The notes under the pieces were generated by a model, which worked only from the letters and a program-made list of their open reading frames with translations, had not been told where the DNA came from and did not search any database. 64,000 nucleotides of DNA, from positions 542,150,220 through 542,214,219 of the forward strand of contig CM022297.1 in the NCBI GenBank assembly GCA_011799875.1, in the 5' to 3' direction. The translations under genes were made by a program, and so were the position numbers. This DNA is from Thinopyrum elongatum. Taxonomy: Eukaryota > Streptophyta > Magnoliopsida > Poales > Poaceae. Positions 20,369 to 29,799 of this stretch are shown here, piece after piece (positions within the stretch are counted from its first letter, which is position 1; every line of letters starts with the position of its first letter).

Positions 20369-20452
20369 CTTGGGGATGCCCGAGGCACCCCAAGATAATA
20401 TTCAAGAAGTATCAAGCAACTAAGCTTGGGGATGCCCCCTAGTGGCATCCCC
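20369..20452 (+). promoter_or_regulatory. Paired hairpins with polypurine-tract-like motif
   Basis: Hairpin 1 (20369-20394) pairs CTTGGGGATGCC with GGCACCCCAAG. Hairpin 2 (20428-20452) pairs GGGGATGCC with GGCATCCCC. Each follows TAAGCTTGGGG, the same sequence that forms the polypurine tract before the 3' LTR. Matching pairs lie at 55229-55311 and 24726-24808. Confidence 0.6.
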
Positions 20453-20632
20453 TCTTTCTTCTAACGACCATCGGTATTTTACTTGAAGCTATATTTTTAT
20501 TCGTCACATATTATGAGTTTTGCTTGGAGCGTCTTGTATGATATGAGTCTTTGCTTTTTTTGCCTTTTATTTTAAGTCTTGAATCCTTTCTGGACACACC
20601 TTTTTGGGAGAGCCAAAAATTATGCTACGCTT

Positions 20633-20860
20633 GCTCCTATGCTTCACTTAAATTTTTATGAGCTATGGAATTGCTCTAGTGCTTCACTTATATCTTTTTT
20701 AGCACTGTGTGCTTTGTTATTTTTGAAGAAATGCTCTCATGCTTCACTTAGATTTATTTGGGAGTTAGTAAAATTTTAAAGAAATTCTCTCTTGCTTCAC
20801 TTAGATTAATTTGAGAGAAAGAAATATTATGCTCATGTTCTTCACTTATATTTGTCGAGC
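20633..20860 (+). promoter_or_regulatory. Stem-loop array with fixed TGCTTCACTTA loop (five units)
   Basis: Units: 20633-20663 (stem GCTC/GAGC), 20673-20703 (weakened GCT/AGC), 20734-20764 (CTCTC/GGGAG with one G-U), 20785-20819 (TTCTCTC/GAGAGAA) and 20831-20860 (GCTC/GAGC). Loops keep T(G/T)CTTCACTTA(T/G/A)AT. Stems differ between units yet remain paired, which points to an RNA structure. Related arrays lie at 24406-24543 (minus) and 55493-55631. Confidence 0.6.
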
Positions 20861-22169
20861 TTATTAAAAGCAACATATAAAACTAGTCCCAAAGTGATAG
20901 ATATCCAAGAAGGATATAATAAAAACTTTCATGAAGATCATTGGACAAAATAAACTTGATTCTTAGTAATAGTTTTGAGATATGATGATAGTGATATGTG
21001 AGTCATGTTGATGAGTAATTATGCTTTAGTAAGAATATTGGTGTTAAGGTTCGTGATTCCCTATGCAAGCACGAAAGTCAATAGTTATGCAATGAAATTA
21101 TATCCTACTTGTGGTGCATTATTCGTTGTTAATTATGCTTAATGCTTGCTTACAAGATTTTTCGTTTCTTGGTTGGGCGCTTCTCAATCTTTTTGCGAGC
21201 CTTCATTTGCACTAAGTATGATCACTACTTGTGCATCCAAAACCCTTTAAACCAGTTTTTGCCATATGAGTCCACTATACCTACCTATATGCGATATTTC
21301 CATGCCGTTCTACGCAAATTTGTATGTGCCATCTCTAATTTTCAAAATAAATTTCTCTTTTGTGTGCTCGTACCGCTCGCGAGGCGGTGAGGGGTGGCCG
21401 ATATTTTCCATGCTAGATGTGTTATTCTCACGATGAGTGTTTATTCACTTGTCATTGCACGAGAGTACGGCAAAGGTATTAGGGATGCCCAGTTCCGGAA
21501 TGAAAAATGAATTTACTTTATGTTGTCAAATAATAAATTCCTTGGAAAGTGTTGGTATGGAGGGCTCCCGTGGATACGGCTAGCCATGGAAAGTGAAAGA
21601 AATGGTGGAAAAAGGAATAAACTTTAATTTATGTTTGGGAACCGCCTATGATATATCTAGCATGGAAAGTGTTGGGAACTCTAAGTCATTTTCGTTGGTG
21701 AGAAAAGTATGCCTCTCAAAATGTTTTTATCTCTCAATTTAAGCTTTGAGCTCTGGCACCTCTACAAATCTCTACTTCCCTCCGCGAAGGGCCTTTCTTT
21801 TACTTTATGCAATTTTTTTTTACTTGAGTCTCCATCTTCTCTTATAAAGCACCAACTAAGGGGCACTATGATCGTACTTGAGCATTAGGTGTAGCTAATA
21901 TTTGAGTGTATTTCATGAATGGATCAATGATTGAGCATAATGGGCTAGGGATAGATTGCTTTAGTGTTGATATTTTGAAAGACATGGTTGCTTGTTGATA
22001 TGCTTGAGTATTAAAGTCCTCATGTCAAAACTAGACTATTGCTTTGAACCATATAAAAGTCCAAATGTCCATGCTACAAAGAAAAGAATATGTGATGAAA
22101 ATGTTAGGCAGCATTCCACATCAAAAATTCTGTTTTTATCATTTACCTACTCGAGGACGAGCAGGAATT
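20861..22169 (+). other. Non-coding 3' internal region, inner retrotransposon
   Basis: No coding capacity recognised. The 21745-21860 part matches the Athila tail at 4960-5090. Ends with ACTCGAGGACGAGCAGGAAT before the polypurine tract. Confidence 0.65.
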
Positions 22170-22183
22170 AAGCTTGGGGATGC
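22170..22183 (+). other. Polypurine tract
   Basis: AAGCTTGGGGATGC directly before the 3' LTR (TGATACATCTCC). Confidence 0.8.
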
Positions 22184-23786
22184 TGATACATCTCCAACGT
22201 ATCTATAATTTTTGATTGTTCCATGCTGTTATATTATCATTCTTGGATGTTTTACAACCATTTTATAATCATTTTATATCATTTTTTGGTACTAACCTAT
22301 TGACATAGTGCCCAGTGCTAGTTGCTGTTTTCTGCATGTTTTTTACGTCGCAGGAAATCAATACCAAACGGAGTCCAAACACAGCGAAAATTTTTGGAGA
22401 TTTTTTTTGGACCAGAAGATATCCAGTGGGCCAAAGAAGTACCGCAGAGGGGGCCCGAGGTGAGCACAAGACACCGGGGCACGCCTGGGCCCCCAGGCGC
22501 GCCCTAGTGGGTTGTGCCCATCTCGGAGACCTCCCGCACCGCCTCTTTGCTCTAAAAATACCCCAATATTCCAGAAACCCTAGGGGAGTCAACGAAAATC
22601 AATTCCAGCTGCCGCAAGTTCCAGAAACCACAGACCCATCTAGACACCATCACGGAGGGGTTCATCATCCTCATTGGTGCCTCTCCGATGATGCGTGAGT
22701 AGTTCATTGTAGACCTACGGGTCCGTAGTTAGTAGCTAGATGGCTTTCTCTCTCTCGTTTGATTCTCAATACAATGGTCTCTTGGAGATCCATATAATGT
22801 AACTCTTTTTGCGGTGTGTTTGTTGGGATCCGATGAACTTTGAGTTTATGATCGGATCTATGTTTTAATCCATGAAAGTTATTTGAGTATTCTTTGATCT
22901 CTTATATGCATTATTGCTTATAGCCTCGTATTTCTTCTCCTATATTTGGGTTTTGTTTGGCCAACTTGATCTACTTATCTTGCAATGGGAAGAGGTGCTT
23001 TGTGATGGGTTCAATCTTACGGTGCTTGATCCCAGTGACAGAAGGGGAAACGACACGTATGTATCGTTGCTATTATGGATAACAAGATGGGGTCTATTTC
23101 TACATAAATAGATCTTGTCTACATCATGTCATCGTTCTTATTGCATTACTCCGTTTTCGCATGAACTTAATACACTAGATGCATGCTGGTAGCGGTCGAT
23201 GTGTGGAGTAATAGTAGTAGATGCAGGCAGGAGTCGGTCTACTAATCTTGGATGTGATGCCTATATAATGATCATTGCCTGGATATCGTCATGAGTATTT
23301 GAAGTTCGATCAATTGCCCAACAGTAATTTGTTTACCCACCATTTGCTATTTTTCTCGAGAGAAGCCACTAGTGAAAACTACGGCCCCCGGGTCTCTTCT
23401 TTAATATATTTGCCTTCAAGATCTATTTTGCTATTCACTCTTTTATTTATTTGCAACTTTTATTTTCAGATCTATTAATCCAAAAATACAAAAGTACCTT
23501 GCTGCAATTTTTACTTATTTTTTTATCTCGCGTTCCCGCGAGATCTATTTATCCAATCTACTACAATTTTACATATCCTTTTACCCGTGAGGGATTGACA
23601 ACCCCTCTCTTACGTCGGGTTGCAAGTATTTGTTCTTTGTGTGCAGGAGCTGTTTACGTGGTGTTGTGTGGTTCTCCTACTGGTTCGATAACCTTGGTCT
23701 CATCACTGAGGGAAATACCTAACGTTGCTGTGCTGCGTCATCCCTTCCTCTTTGGGAAAATACCGACGTAGTTCAAGCAAGCATCA
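22184..23786 (+). repeat. 3' LTR of inner retrotransposon
   Basis: 1,603 bp, aligned end to end with 17207-18800. Differences include a 13-bp gain near 22265 and a changed TATA box at 22553-22560. Followed by the target copy GTGTC. Confidence 0.92.
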
Positions 23787-24405
23787 GTGTCATAATAAAC
23801 AGAACGGTGGAAGTTGCATGGCAATATATATCTCGAAATGGCTATGGAAATGCCATAATAGGTAGGTATGGTGGCTGTTTTGAGGAAGGGTATATGGTGG
23901 GTTTAATGCACCGGCGAAAGTTGCGCGGTACTAGAGAGGCTAGCAATGGTGGAAGGGTGAGAGTGTGTACAATCCATGGACTCAACATTAGTCATAAAGA
24001 ACTCACATACTTATTGCAAAAGTCTATTAGCTATTGAAACAAAGTATTAGACGCATGCCCCTAGGGGAGAGGTTGGTAGGAGTTAACCATCGCGCGCTCC
24101 CGACCCTCACACAAAGGATGGCAATCAATAAATAAATCATGCTCCGACTTCATCACATAACGGTTCACCATACGTGCATGCTACGGGAATCACAAACTTT
24201 AACACAAGTATTTCTACCAATCCACAATTACTCACTAGCATGACTCTAATATCACCATTTTTATATCTCAAAACAATATGCAAGGAATCAAACTTCTCAT
24301 AGTATTCAATGCACTTTATATGAAAGTTTTTATTATATCCCTCTTGGATGCCCATTATATTAGGACTAAATTCATAACCTAAGCCAATTACCATGCTGTT
24401 TAGAG

Positions 24406-24543
24406 ACTCTCAAACTAATATAAGTGAAGCAAGAGAGTTCAACAATTTCTATAAAATAAAACCACCACCGTGCTCTAAAAAGATATAAGTGAAGTACTAG
24501 AGCATATTGCCTAGCTCAAAAGATATAAGTGAAGCACAAAGAG
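24406..24543 (-). promoter_or_regulatory. Stem-loop array with fixed TGCTTCACTTA loop (three units, minus strand)
   Basis: Units 24406-24438 (stem ACTCTC/GAGAGT), 24472-24503 (GCTCTA/TAGAGC) and 24515-24543 (CTC/GAG). Loops on the minus strand are TTGCTTCACTTATAT, GTACTTCACTTATAT and GTGCTTCACTTATAT. Confidence 0.58.
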
Positions 24544-24725
24544 TATTCTAATAAATTCTCGATTTAAGTGTGTCCCTCTCAAAAATATGTGTACAGCAAG
24601 GATGATTGTGGAAAACTAAAAAGCAAAGACTCATATCATACAAGACGCTCCAAGCAAAACACATATCATGTCGTGAATACAAATATAGCCTCAAGTAAAT
24701 TTATCGATGGATTGAAGACGAAAGA

Positions 24726-24808
24726 GGGGATGCCTTCCGGGGCATCCCCAAGCTTAGGCTCTTGGTTGTCCTTGAATATTACCTTGGGGTGCCTTGGGCA
24801 TCCCCAAG
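24726..24808 (-). promoter_or_regulatory. Paired hairpins with polypurine-tract-like motif (minus strand)
   Basis: GGGGATGCC pairs with GGCATCCCC (24726-24749); CTTGGGG(A)TGCC pairs with GGCACCCCAAG (24783-24808). Each is adjacent to AAGCTTAGGCTC, the reverse of GAGCCTAAGCTT. Confidence 0.58.
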
Positions 24809-25394
24809 CTTAGGCTCTAGCCACTCCTTATTCCATAGTCCATCAAATCTTTACCCAAAACTTGAAAACTTCACAACAGAAAACTCATGAGATCCGTTAG
24901 TATAAGAAAATAAATCACCACTTTTGTTACTGTTGTGAACTCATTATTTATTTATATTGGTGTAATATCTACTGTATTCCAACTTCTCCATGGTTCATAC
25001 CCCCCGATACTACCCATAGATTCATCAAAATAAGCAAACAACACAAAGAAAACAGAATCTGTCAAAAACAGAACAGTCTGTAGCAATCTGGAAATATCAA
25101 ATACTTCTGTAACTCTAAAAATTCTGAAAAATTAGGAAAATCTGGGAAATTTGTATATCAATCTTGTGTAAAAAATTCAGATCCAATTGACGCTTCTGTG
25201 AATTTATAAAATTCCTGGACTGGGCGTCAAAGTTTCTGTTTTTCAGCAAGATCAAATCAACTATCACCGTAGACCATCCCAAAGGTCTTACTTGGCTCAA
25301 ACACTAATTAAAACACCTAAACACAATTTCTACAGAAGTAATAATGTGTATTTTATTCAACAACAGAAGTAAAACAAAAAATATAAAAATAAAA

Positions 25395-25443
25395 TTGGGT
25401 TGCCTCCCAACAAGCGCTATTGTTTAACGCCCCTAGTTAGGCA
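25395..25443 (-). promoter_or_regulatory. Conserved post-ORF motif (minus strand copy)
   Basis: Reverse complement reads TGCCTAACTAGGGGCG and ends TTGGGAGGCAACCCAA. It starts 13 nt after the ORF stop at 25457. Confidence 0.6.
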
Positions 25444-25456
25444 TAACGCAATAGAT

Positions 25457-26332
25457 CTAAGTATTATCATCTTTGGTATGCAATCTGTTCTTAATCAAAT
25501 CATCAAAAACTTCTCTAGATAAATTTATCCTTTCCTTTGTTTTCCTTCTAGTAGGTGAACTTAATTCATGAAAAGGACATTGATTAGTGATTTTGACACT
25601 CATAAACCCGTAATCCGGCTCATCACCATATATGTCATCATATAAAACATGTACCTCATTTTTAACGGGTTCCCTAGTCATCTTTTCCAACCAATCACCA
25701 TTAAATCCCAGAAAAATTCCCCTTGTTATCCAATCAATTTTATTATAAATCTCAAGATACAAGGTTTGAATGATTTCTGAGTAGGGAACTCTCCTCCTAA
25801 GATTGTTACTGTAAGATTGATAATCTCTAGATTCCAAACTACGCAAAGTTTATTTATTATGGAGAATTTCTTCAATCGGAGGATGTTCAACATCTTTATT
25901 ATAGAAAGCAAAAATCTCCCTAGCTTCTTGTATTATAAAATCAAATTCCCGAATAAGGATGATAGTGGCAATCTTTTTAGCTTTAGGGTGATTAATATTG
26001 GGAAGTTCATAAAACACCTTTTGCAAAGCAGGATGAATGTGCACAAATTTTCTTTCTAATATTTCAATAAGCATGACAATAGCATCTGCATAACAGTTTG
26101 TGTCGAGAAGAATAGATCTTTTATAAGTAGCCATAGTTCCCGTACTATCAAAGAATTCTTGAATAACACGTTTCCCAATAATATTACCGTCTCCCACATG
26201 AAAAGATTTTGCTTTATAATTAGGAGGAGTTTCAGTTTCATGACCTAGAGAGCAAGATCCAAATTTTTCCTCAAGATTAGTACTAACAATACCCTCAAAA
26301 TTTTCAATGATAACCTCCCCAGATTCAGACAT
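25457..26332 (-). pseudogene. Central ORF of non-autonomous retrotransposon, one in-frame stop
   Basis: Starts at ATG 26332 (MSESGEVIIENFEG), runs 160 codons to TAA at 25852-25850, then continues in the same frame to 25457, ending HTKDDNT. With the stop it spans 292 codons. The N-terminal half is related to the ORF at 19004-19706. The C-terminal half (after 25850) has an acidic patch (YDDIYGDEPDYG). No known catalytic motif. The last residues match those of the otherwise unrelated ORF at 53754-54569 (HTKDENT). The function is unknown; it is probably a structural or RNA-binding protein. Confidence 0.7.
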
Positions 26333-26528
26333 GGTAGCAACAAATCAATCTAGCACACAAGCAAACGAAAAGACGAACGGAAGAAGGGCGAATAAAAAGG
26401 CAAATCTTTTTGGTTTTTTCTGAAAATCGTTTTAGAAGTGGGGGAGAGGAAAACAAGAGGAAAATGGCAAATATGTAATGCAAGAGATGAGAGTTTATGA
26501 TGGGTACTTGGTAGGCTTGATGTAGACC

Positions 26529-26546
26529 TCCCCGGCAACGGCGCCA
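26529..26546 (-). other. Primer binding site, perfect match to tRNA-Asp
   Basis: The plus strand reads TCCCCGGCAACGGCGCCA, identical to the 3' 18 nt of plant tRNA-Asp. 11 bases from the LTR edge at 26558. This is not a tRNA gene: the rest of a tRNA is absent. Confidence 0.9.
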
Positions 26547-26557
26547 GAAATTCTTCC

Positions 26558-28147
26558 TGCTACTTATTGAGCTTGTGTTGGTTTTTTCCTTGAAGAGGAA
26601 AGGGTGATGCAGCAAAGTAGAGATAAGTATTTCCCTCAGTTTTGAGAACCAAGGTATCAATCCAGTAGGAGGTACAAGCAAGTCCCCAATCTATGCACCT
26701 GCACAAACAATCAAACACTCGCACCCAACGCGATAAAGGGGTTGTCAATCCCTTCACGGTCACTTGCAAGGATGAGATTTGATAGAGATAGATATAAAAG
26801 ATTACTAAAACGTAAAACAAAGTAAAAGTAAATAAATTACAGCATGGTATTTTTGGGTTTTTTGGTTTCTAGATCTGAAAATATATAATGGAAAATAGAC
26901 CCGGGGGCCATAGGTTTCACTAGAGGCTTCTCTCTTGAAGGAAAATAATACGGTGGGTGAACAAATTACTATCGAGCAATTGATAGAAAAGCGCAAAGTT
27001 ATGACGATATCCAAGGCAATGATTATGCATATAGGCATCACGGCCGTGTCAAGTAGACCAAAACAATTCTGCATCTACTACTATTACTCCACACATCGAC
27101 CGCTATCCAGCATGCATCTAGAGTATTAAGTTCATAAAGAACGGAGTAACGCCTTAAGTAAGATGACATGATGTAGAGGGATAAACTCAAGCAATATGAT
27201 AAAAACCCCATCTTTTTATCCTTGATGGCAACAATACAAATACATGCCTCGCTACCCCTACTTTGTCACTGGGTGAGGACACCGCAAGATTGAACCCAAA
27301 ACTAAGTACCTCTCCCATTGCAAGAACTACCAATCTAGTTGGCCAAACCAAACCAATACTTCGAAGAGAAATACAAAGATATGAAATCATGCATATAAGA
27401 ATTCAGAGAAGATTCAAATAATATTCATAGATAATCTGATCATAAATCCACAATTCATCGGATCTCGACAAACACACCGCAAAAGAGTATTACATCGGAT
27501 AGATCTCCATGAAGATCATGGAGAACATGGTATTGAAGATCATAGAGAGAGAAGAAGCCATCTAGCTACTAGCTATGGACTCGAAGGTCTGAGGTAAACT
27601 ACTCACGCTTCATTGGAAGGGCAATAGGGTTGATGTAGATGCCCTCCGTGATCGAATCACCCTCCGGCAGATCACCGAAAAAGGCCCCAAGATTGGATCT
27701 CACGGGAACAGAGGCTTGTGGTGGTGGAAAAGTACTTTTGTGGACGCTTATGGTGGTTTGGGAATATATGTGAATTTATAGGCCAAAGATTAGGGTAAAC
27801 GGAGCTTTGTGGGGCCCACAAGGCAGGGGGCGCCCCCCCCCCAGGGGCGCTCCCTCCACCCTTGCCGTCGCCTCACGGGTCCTTTTACTTGGTTCTCAAG
27901 TCCTCTGGGTGTCTTCTGGTCCAAGAAAAATCATCGTAAAGTTTCATTCCGTTTGGACTCCGTTTGATATTCCTTTTCTGTAAAACTAAAAAACAAGGAA
28001 AAAACAGAAACTGGCAGTTGGCTTTGGGTTAATAGGTTAGTCCGAAAAATAATATAAAATAGCATATTAATGCATATAAAACATCCAAAATAGATAATAT
28101 AATAGCATGGAACAATAAAAAATTATAGATACGTTGGAGACGTATCA
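26558..28147 (-). repeat. 5' LTR of host retrotransposon, 1.59 kb
   Basis: On the minus strand starts TGATACGTCTCCAACG (28147) and ends AATAAGTAGCA (26558). It is closely similar to the plus-strand LTRs at 51686-53449 and 57382-58957. It contains the uninterrupted CCG target used by the CACTA in the sister LTR (near 27667). Confidence 0.92.
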
Positions 28148-29799
28148 ACTTGCCTCCTCAGGCCATCCGTGACCTCGGGCGCCCCCTGCGCCGTCCGATC
28201 GATTCGTTGCACTTCCTTCTGCCTGCCTGGTGGCCTCCCCGCCATTCGATCTTGTTAGCCCGTTCCTCACCGCTGCGCTGGATTCGGTGGTCCATGGCCT
28301 CGCATTCATTTTTTTGTGTGTGTGTGGGGGGTGGGGGGGGGGGGGGGGGGTCTACTGTCTTTTGTGTCACCAGTGCGTGCGTGTTTCCTGTGCTGGGGGC
28401 CGGCGTCCGATGTTTGACCCGCTCGGTAAAAGCAGGTGTCATCCGTTCGACTGTGTGTGTCTCGTTCATTTGCTGCAGGACCTGCTCGTCTTGATCTTTT
28501 TCTATCTCGTTTACTTCATCTCTACCCGGCTGGTGGTTGACGCCGAGTCCTCGTGTGACGGCTTGGCGTGCGCCAGTTACGCCCCATGCGTGGTGGGTGC
28601 CTCTTGTTCGACTGTGTGTGTCTCGTTCGTTTGCTGCTGGACCTTCTCATCTTGTGTACCCAGTTGTTGCCCTGCCCCTTTGCTCTCTCTCTTTCTATGC
28701 CATATACTTTGTCTCTACCCGACTGGTGGTTGATGCTGGGTCGTTGTGTGATGGCTCGGCGTGCGCCGGTTACACCCCATGCGCGGTGGGTGTCTCTCTC
28801 TTTTTTCGTGTCATTTCATTCCTCTCTACCCCGGCTATTGCCCTACCCCTGTGCTCTCTCTTTTTCTGTGTCGTTTACTTCGTCACTATCCGGCTGGTGG
28901 TTGACGTTGGGTCGTCGTGTGCCGGCTCGGCGTGCGCCGGTTACGCCCCGTGCGCGGTGGCTGGCTCTCTCTTCTTCTGTGTCGTTTCATTCCTCTCTAC
29001 CCGGCTGGTGGTTGATGCCTGGTTGTCATGTGCCGGATCGCTGTACGCTGGGTGTGCGGTGGGTGGGGATGTGAGCTAACTGTAGCCGTACTCCTTTTCT
29101 CTTCCTTCTTGTGTCGTCTCTCCGGTGCTTCCTTCCTGTCTACCCGGCTGTTGGCCACCACCTGGTCGGCGCGTGCCGGGGCGGCTAAGGTGGGTTCGCT
29201 CCCTTCTTGTCTACCCGGCTATTTGAATAAGGTGGGTTTGCTCCCTTACTATCTACCCGGCTGCTGGACGTATAAGGTGGGTTCGTTCTGTTGGACGACG
29301 TCGGGCAGGCGTCGTCCGATCGATATAAGGTGGGCTCGCTCCCAGCCTTGTAGGCCCCATGTTTATTGGGTGGGGGAGGGTTCACATATGCTTTGTAGGT
29401 CCCGTGAGCAGTACGTGACAGATGGGTCCACATTGCGTAATGTGCATCCTGGTTCTCCATGCTGGACCTCTAGTGCTCCCTCCCTATTTACCCAGCCGTT
29501 AGCCGGTGTTGGTTCTTCCTGTGGGCCTGCGTGGCAGTGGGTTTGGTCGGCAGTAAGGGTGGGTGAGTCCATTGGCGAATGGGCGTCGGCCATTTAACCC
29601 ATTGGGTAAAAGCATGTGGTCACCTATTTCGTTTGGTACCGACGATGGTCGCGCTCCGGCTAGGCCATGTTGCCCTTCTCGTCCCAGCCTTCACGCCTCG
29701 GTGTTTCCCTATTTCTAGGCCCGTGTCCATGAGTGCGAGCCCGTGTTGTGGGTTTTGTTGGTTCATTTGCCTGTGTGGTGTCGTTGGATGGAGTGTTCG
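28148..29799. repeat. Unclassified composite repeat region
   Basis: No element or gene recognised. TCTACCCGGCT or a close variant recurs at about 28521, 28713, 28885, 28995, 29139, 29211 and 29251. From 28521 to 29060 it heads a block with GGTGGTTGA, GGCTCGGCGTGCGCCGGTTA and GCGGTGG. From 29185 to 29350 shorter units with AAGGTGGGTTCGCTCCC follow. Open frames up to 189 codons occur in all three plus frames over the same bases, which argues against coding. Confidence 0.6.
28326..28350. repeat. Poly-G tract after a TG run
   Basis: A near-continuous run of 24 G in 25 bases following TGTGTGTGTGTG. Length is likely to be inaccurate in an assembly. Confidence 0.8.

Larger units (their letters stand above)
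17207..23786 (+). mobile_element. Complete non-autonomous Athila-type LTR retrotransposon, 6,580 bp
   Basis: LTRs at 17207-18800 and 22184-23786 are flanked by the perfect 5-bp target duplication GTGTC (17202-17206, 23787-23791). Primer site at 18812-18829, one decayed ORF at 19004-19706, polypurine tract at 22170-22183. There is no protease, RT or integrase, so it would rely on enzymes made by other elements. The LTRs differ by roughly 24 substitutions in the first 420 bp by eye (about 5-6%), which suggests an insertion of order two million years ago at usual grass LTR rates. Confidence 0.93.
23792..25394 (-). other. 3' internal region of host retrotransposon (continued)
   Basis: Non-coding. 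Inverted and collinear with 54632-56225 of the plus-strand relative. Holds the stem-loops and paired hairpins listed separately. Short open frames (for example 24137-24394) match non-coding sequence in the relatives. Confidence 0.75.
15605..28147 (-). mobile_element. Non-autonomous Athila-type LTR retrotransposon, host of two insertions
   Basis: On the minus strand: 5' LTR (28147-26558), tRNA-Asp primer site (26546-26529), ORF remnant (26332-25457), non-coding 3' region (25456-23792 and 17206-16063), polypurine tract and 3' LTR (16049-15605). The 3' LTR is cut by the CACTA at its CCG target. A complete plus-strand retrotransposon occupies 17207-23786 with its target copy at 23787-23791. There is no pol. 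The LTR is close to that of the element at 51686-58957, but the ORF is different. The target duplication cannot be read because the far end was lost with the missing CACTA end. Confidence 0.88.

Noticed and set aside
26529..26546. tRNA-Asp gene
   Set aside because: Only the 3' 18 nt match; this is the primer binding site of an LTR retrotransposon, as are 3083-3100, 18812-18829 and 53461-53548.
28150..29597. Protein genes from open frames of 114-189 codons
   Set aside because: Overlapping frames on both strands over the same GC-rich repeats, with no domain and repeated composition.
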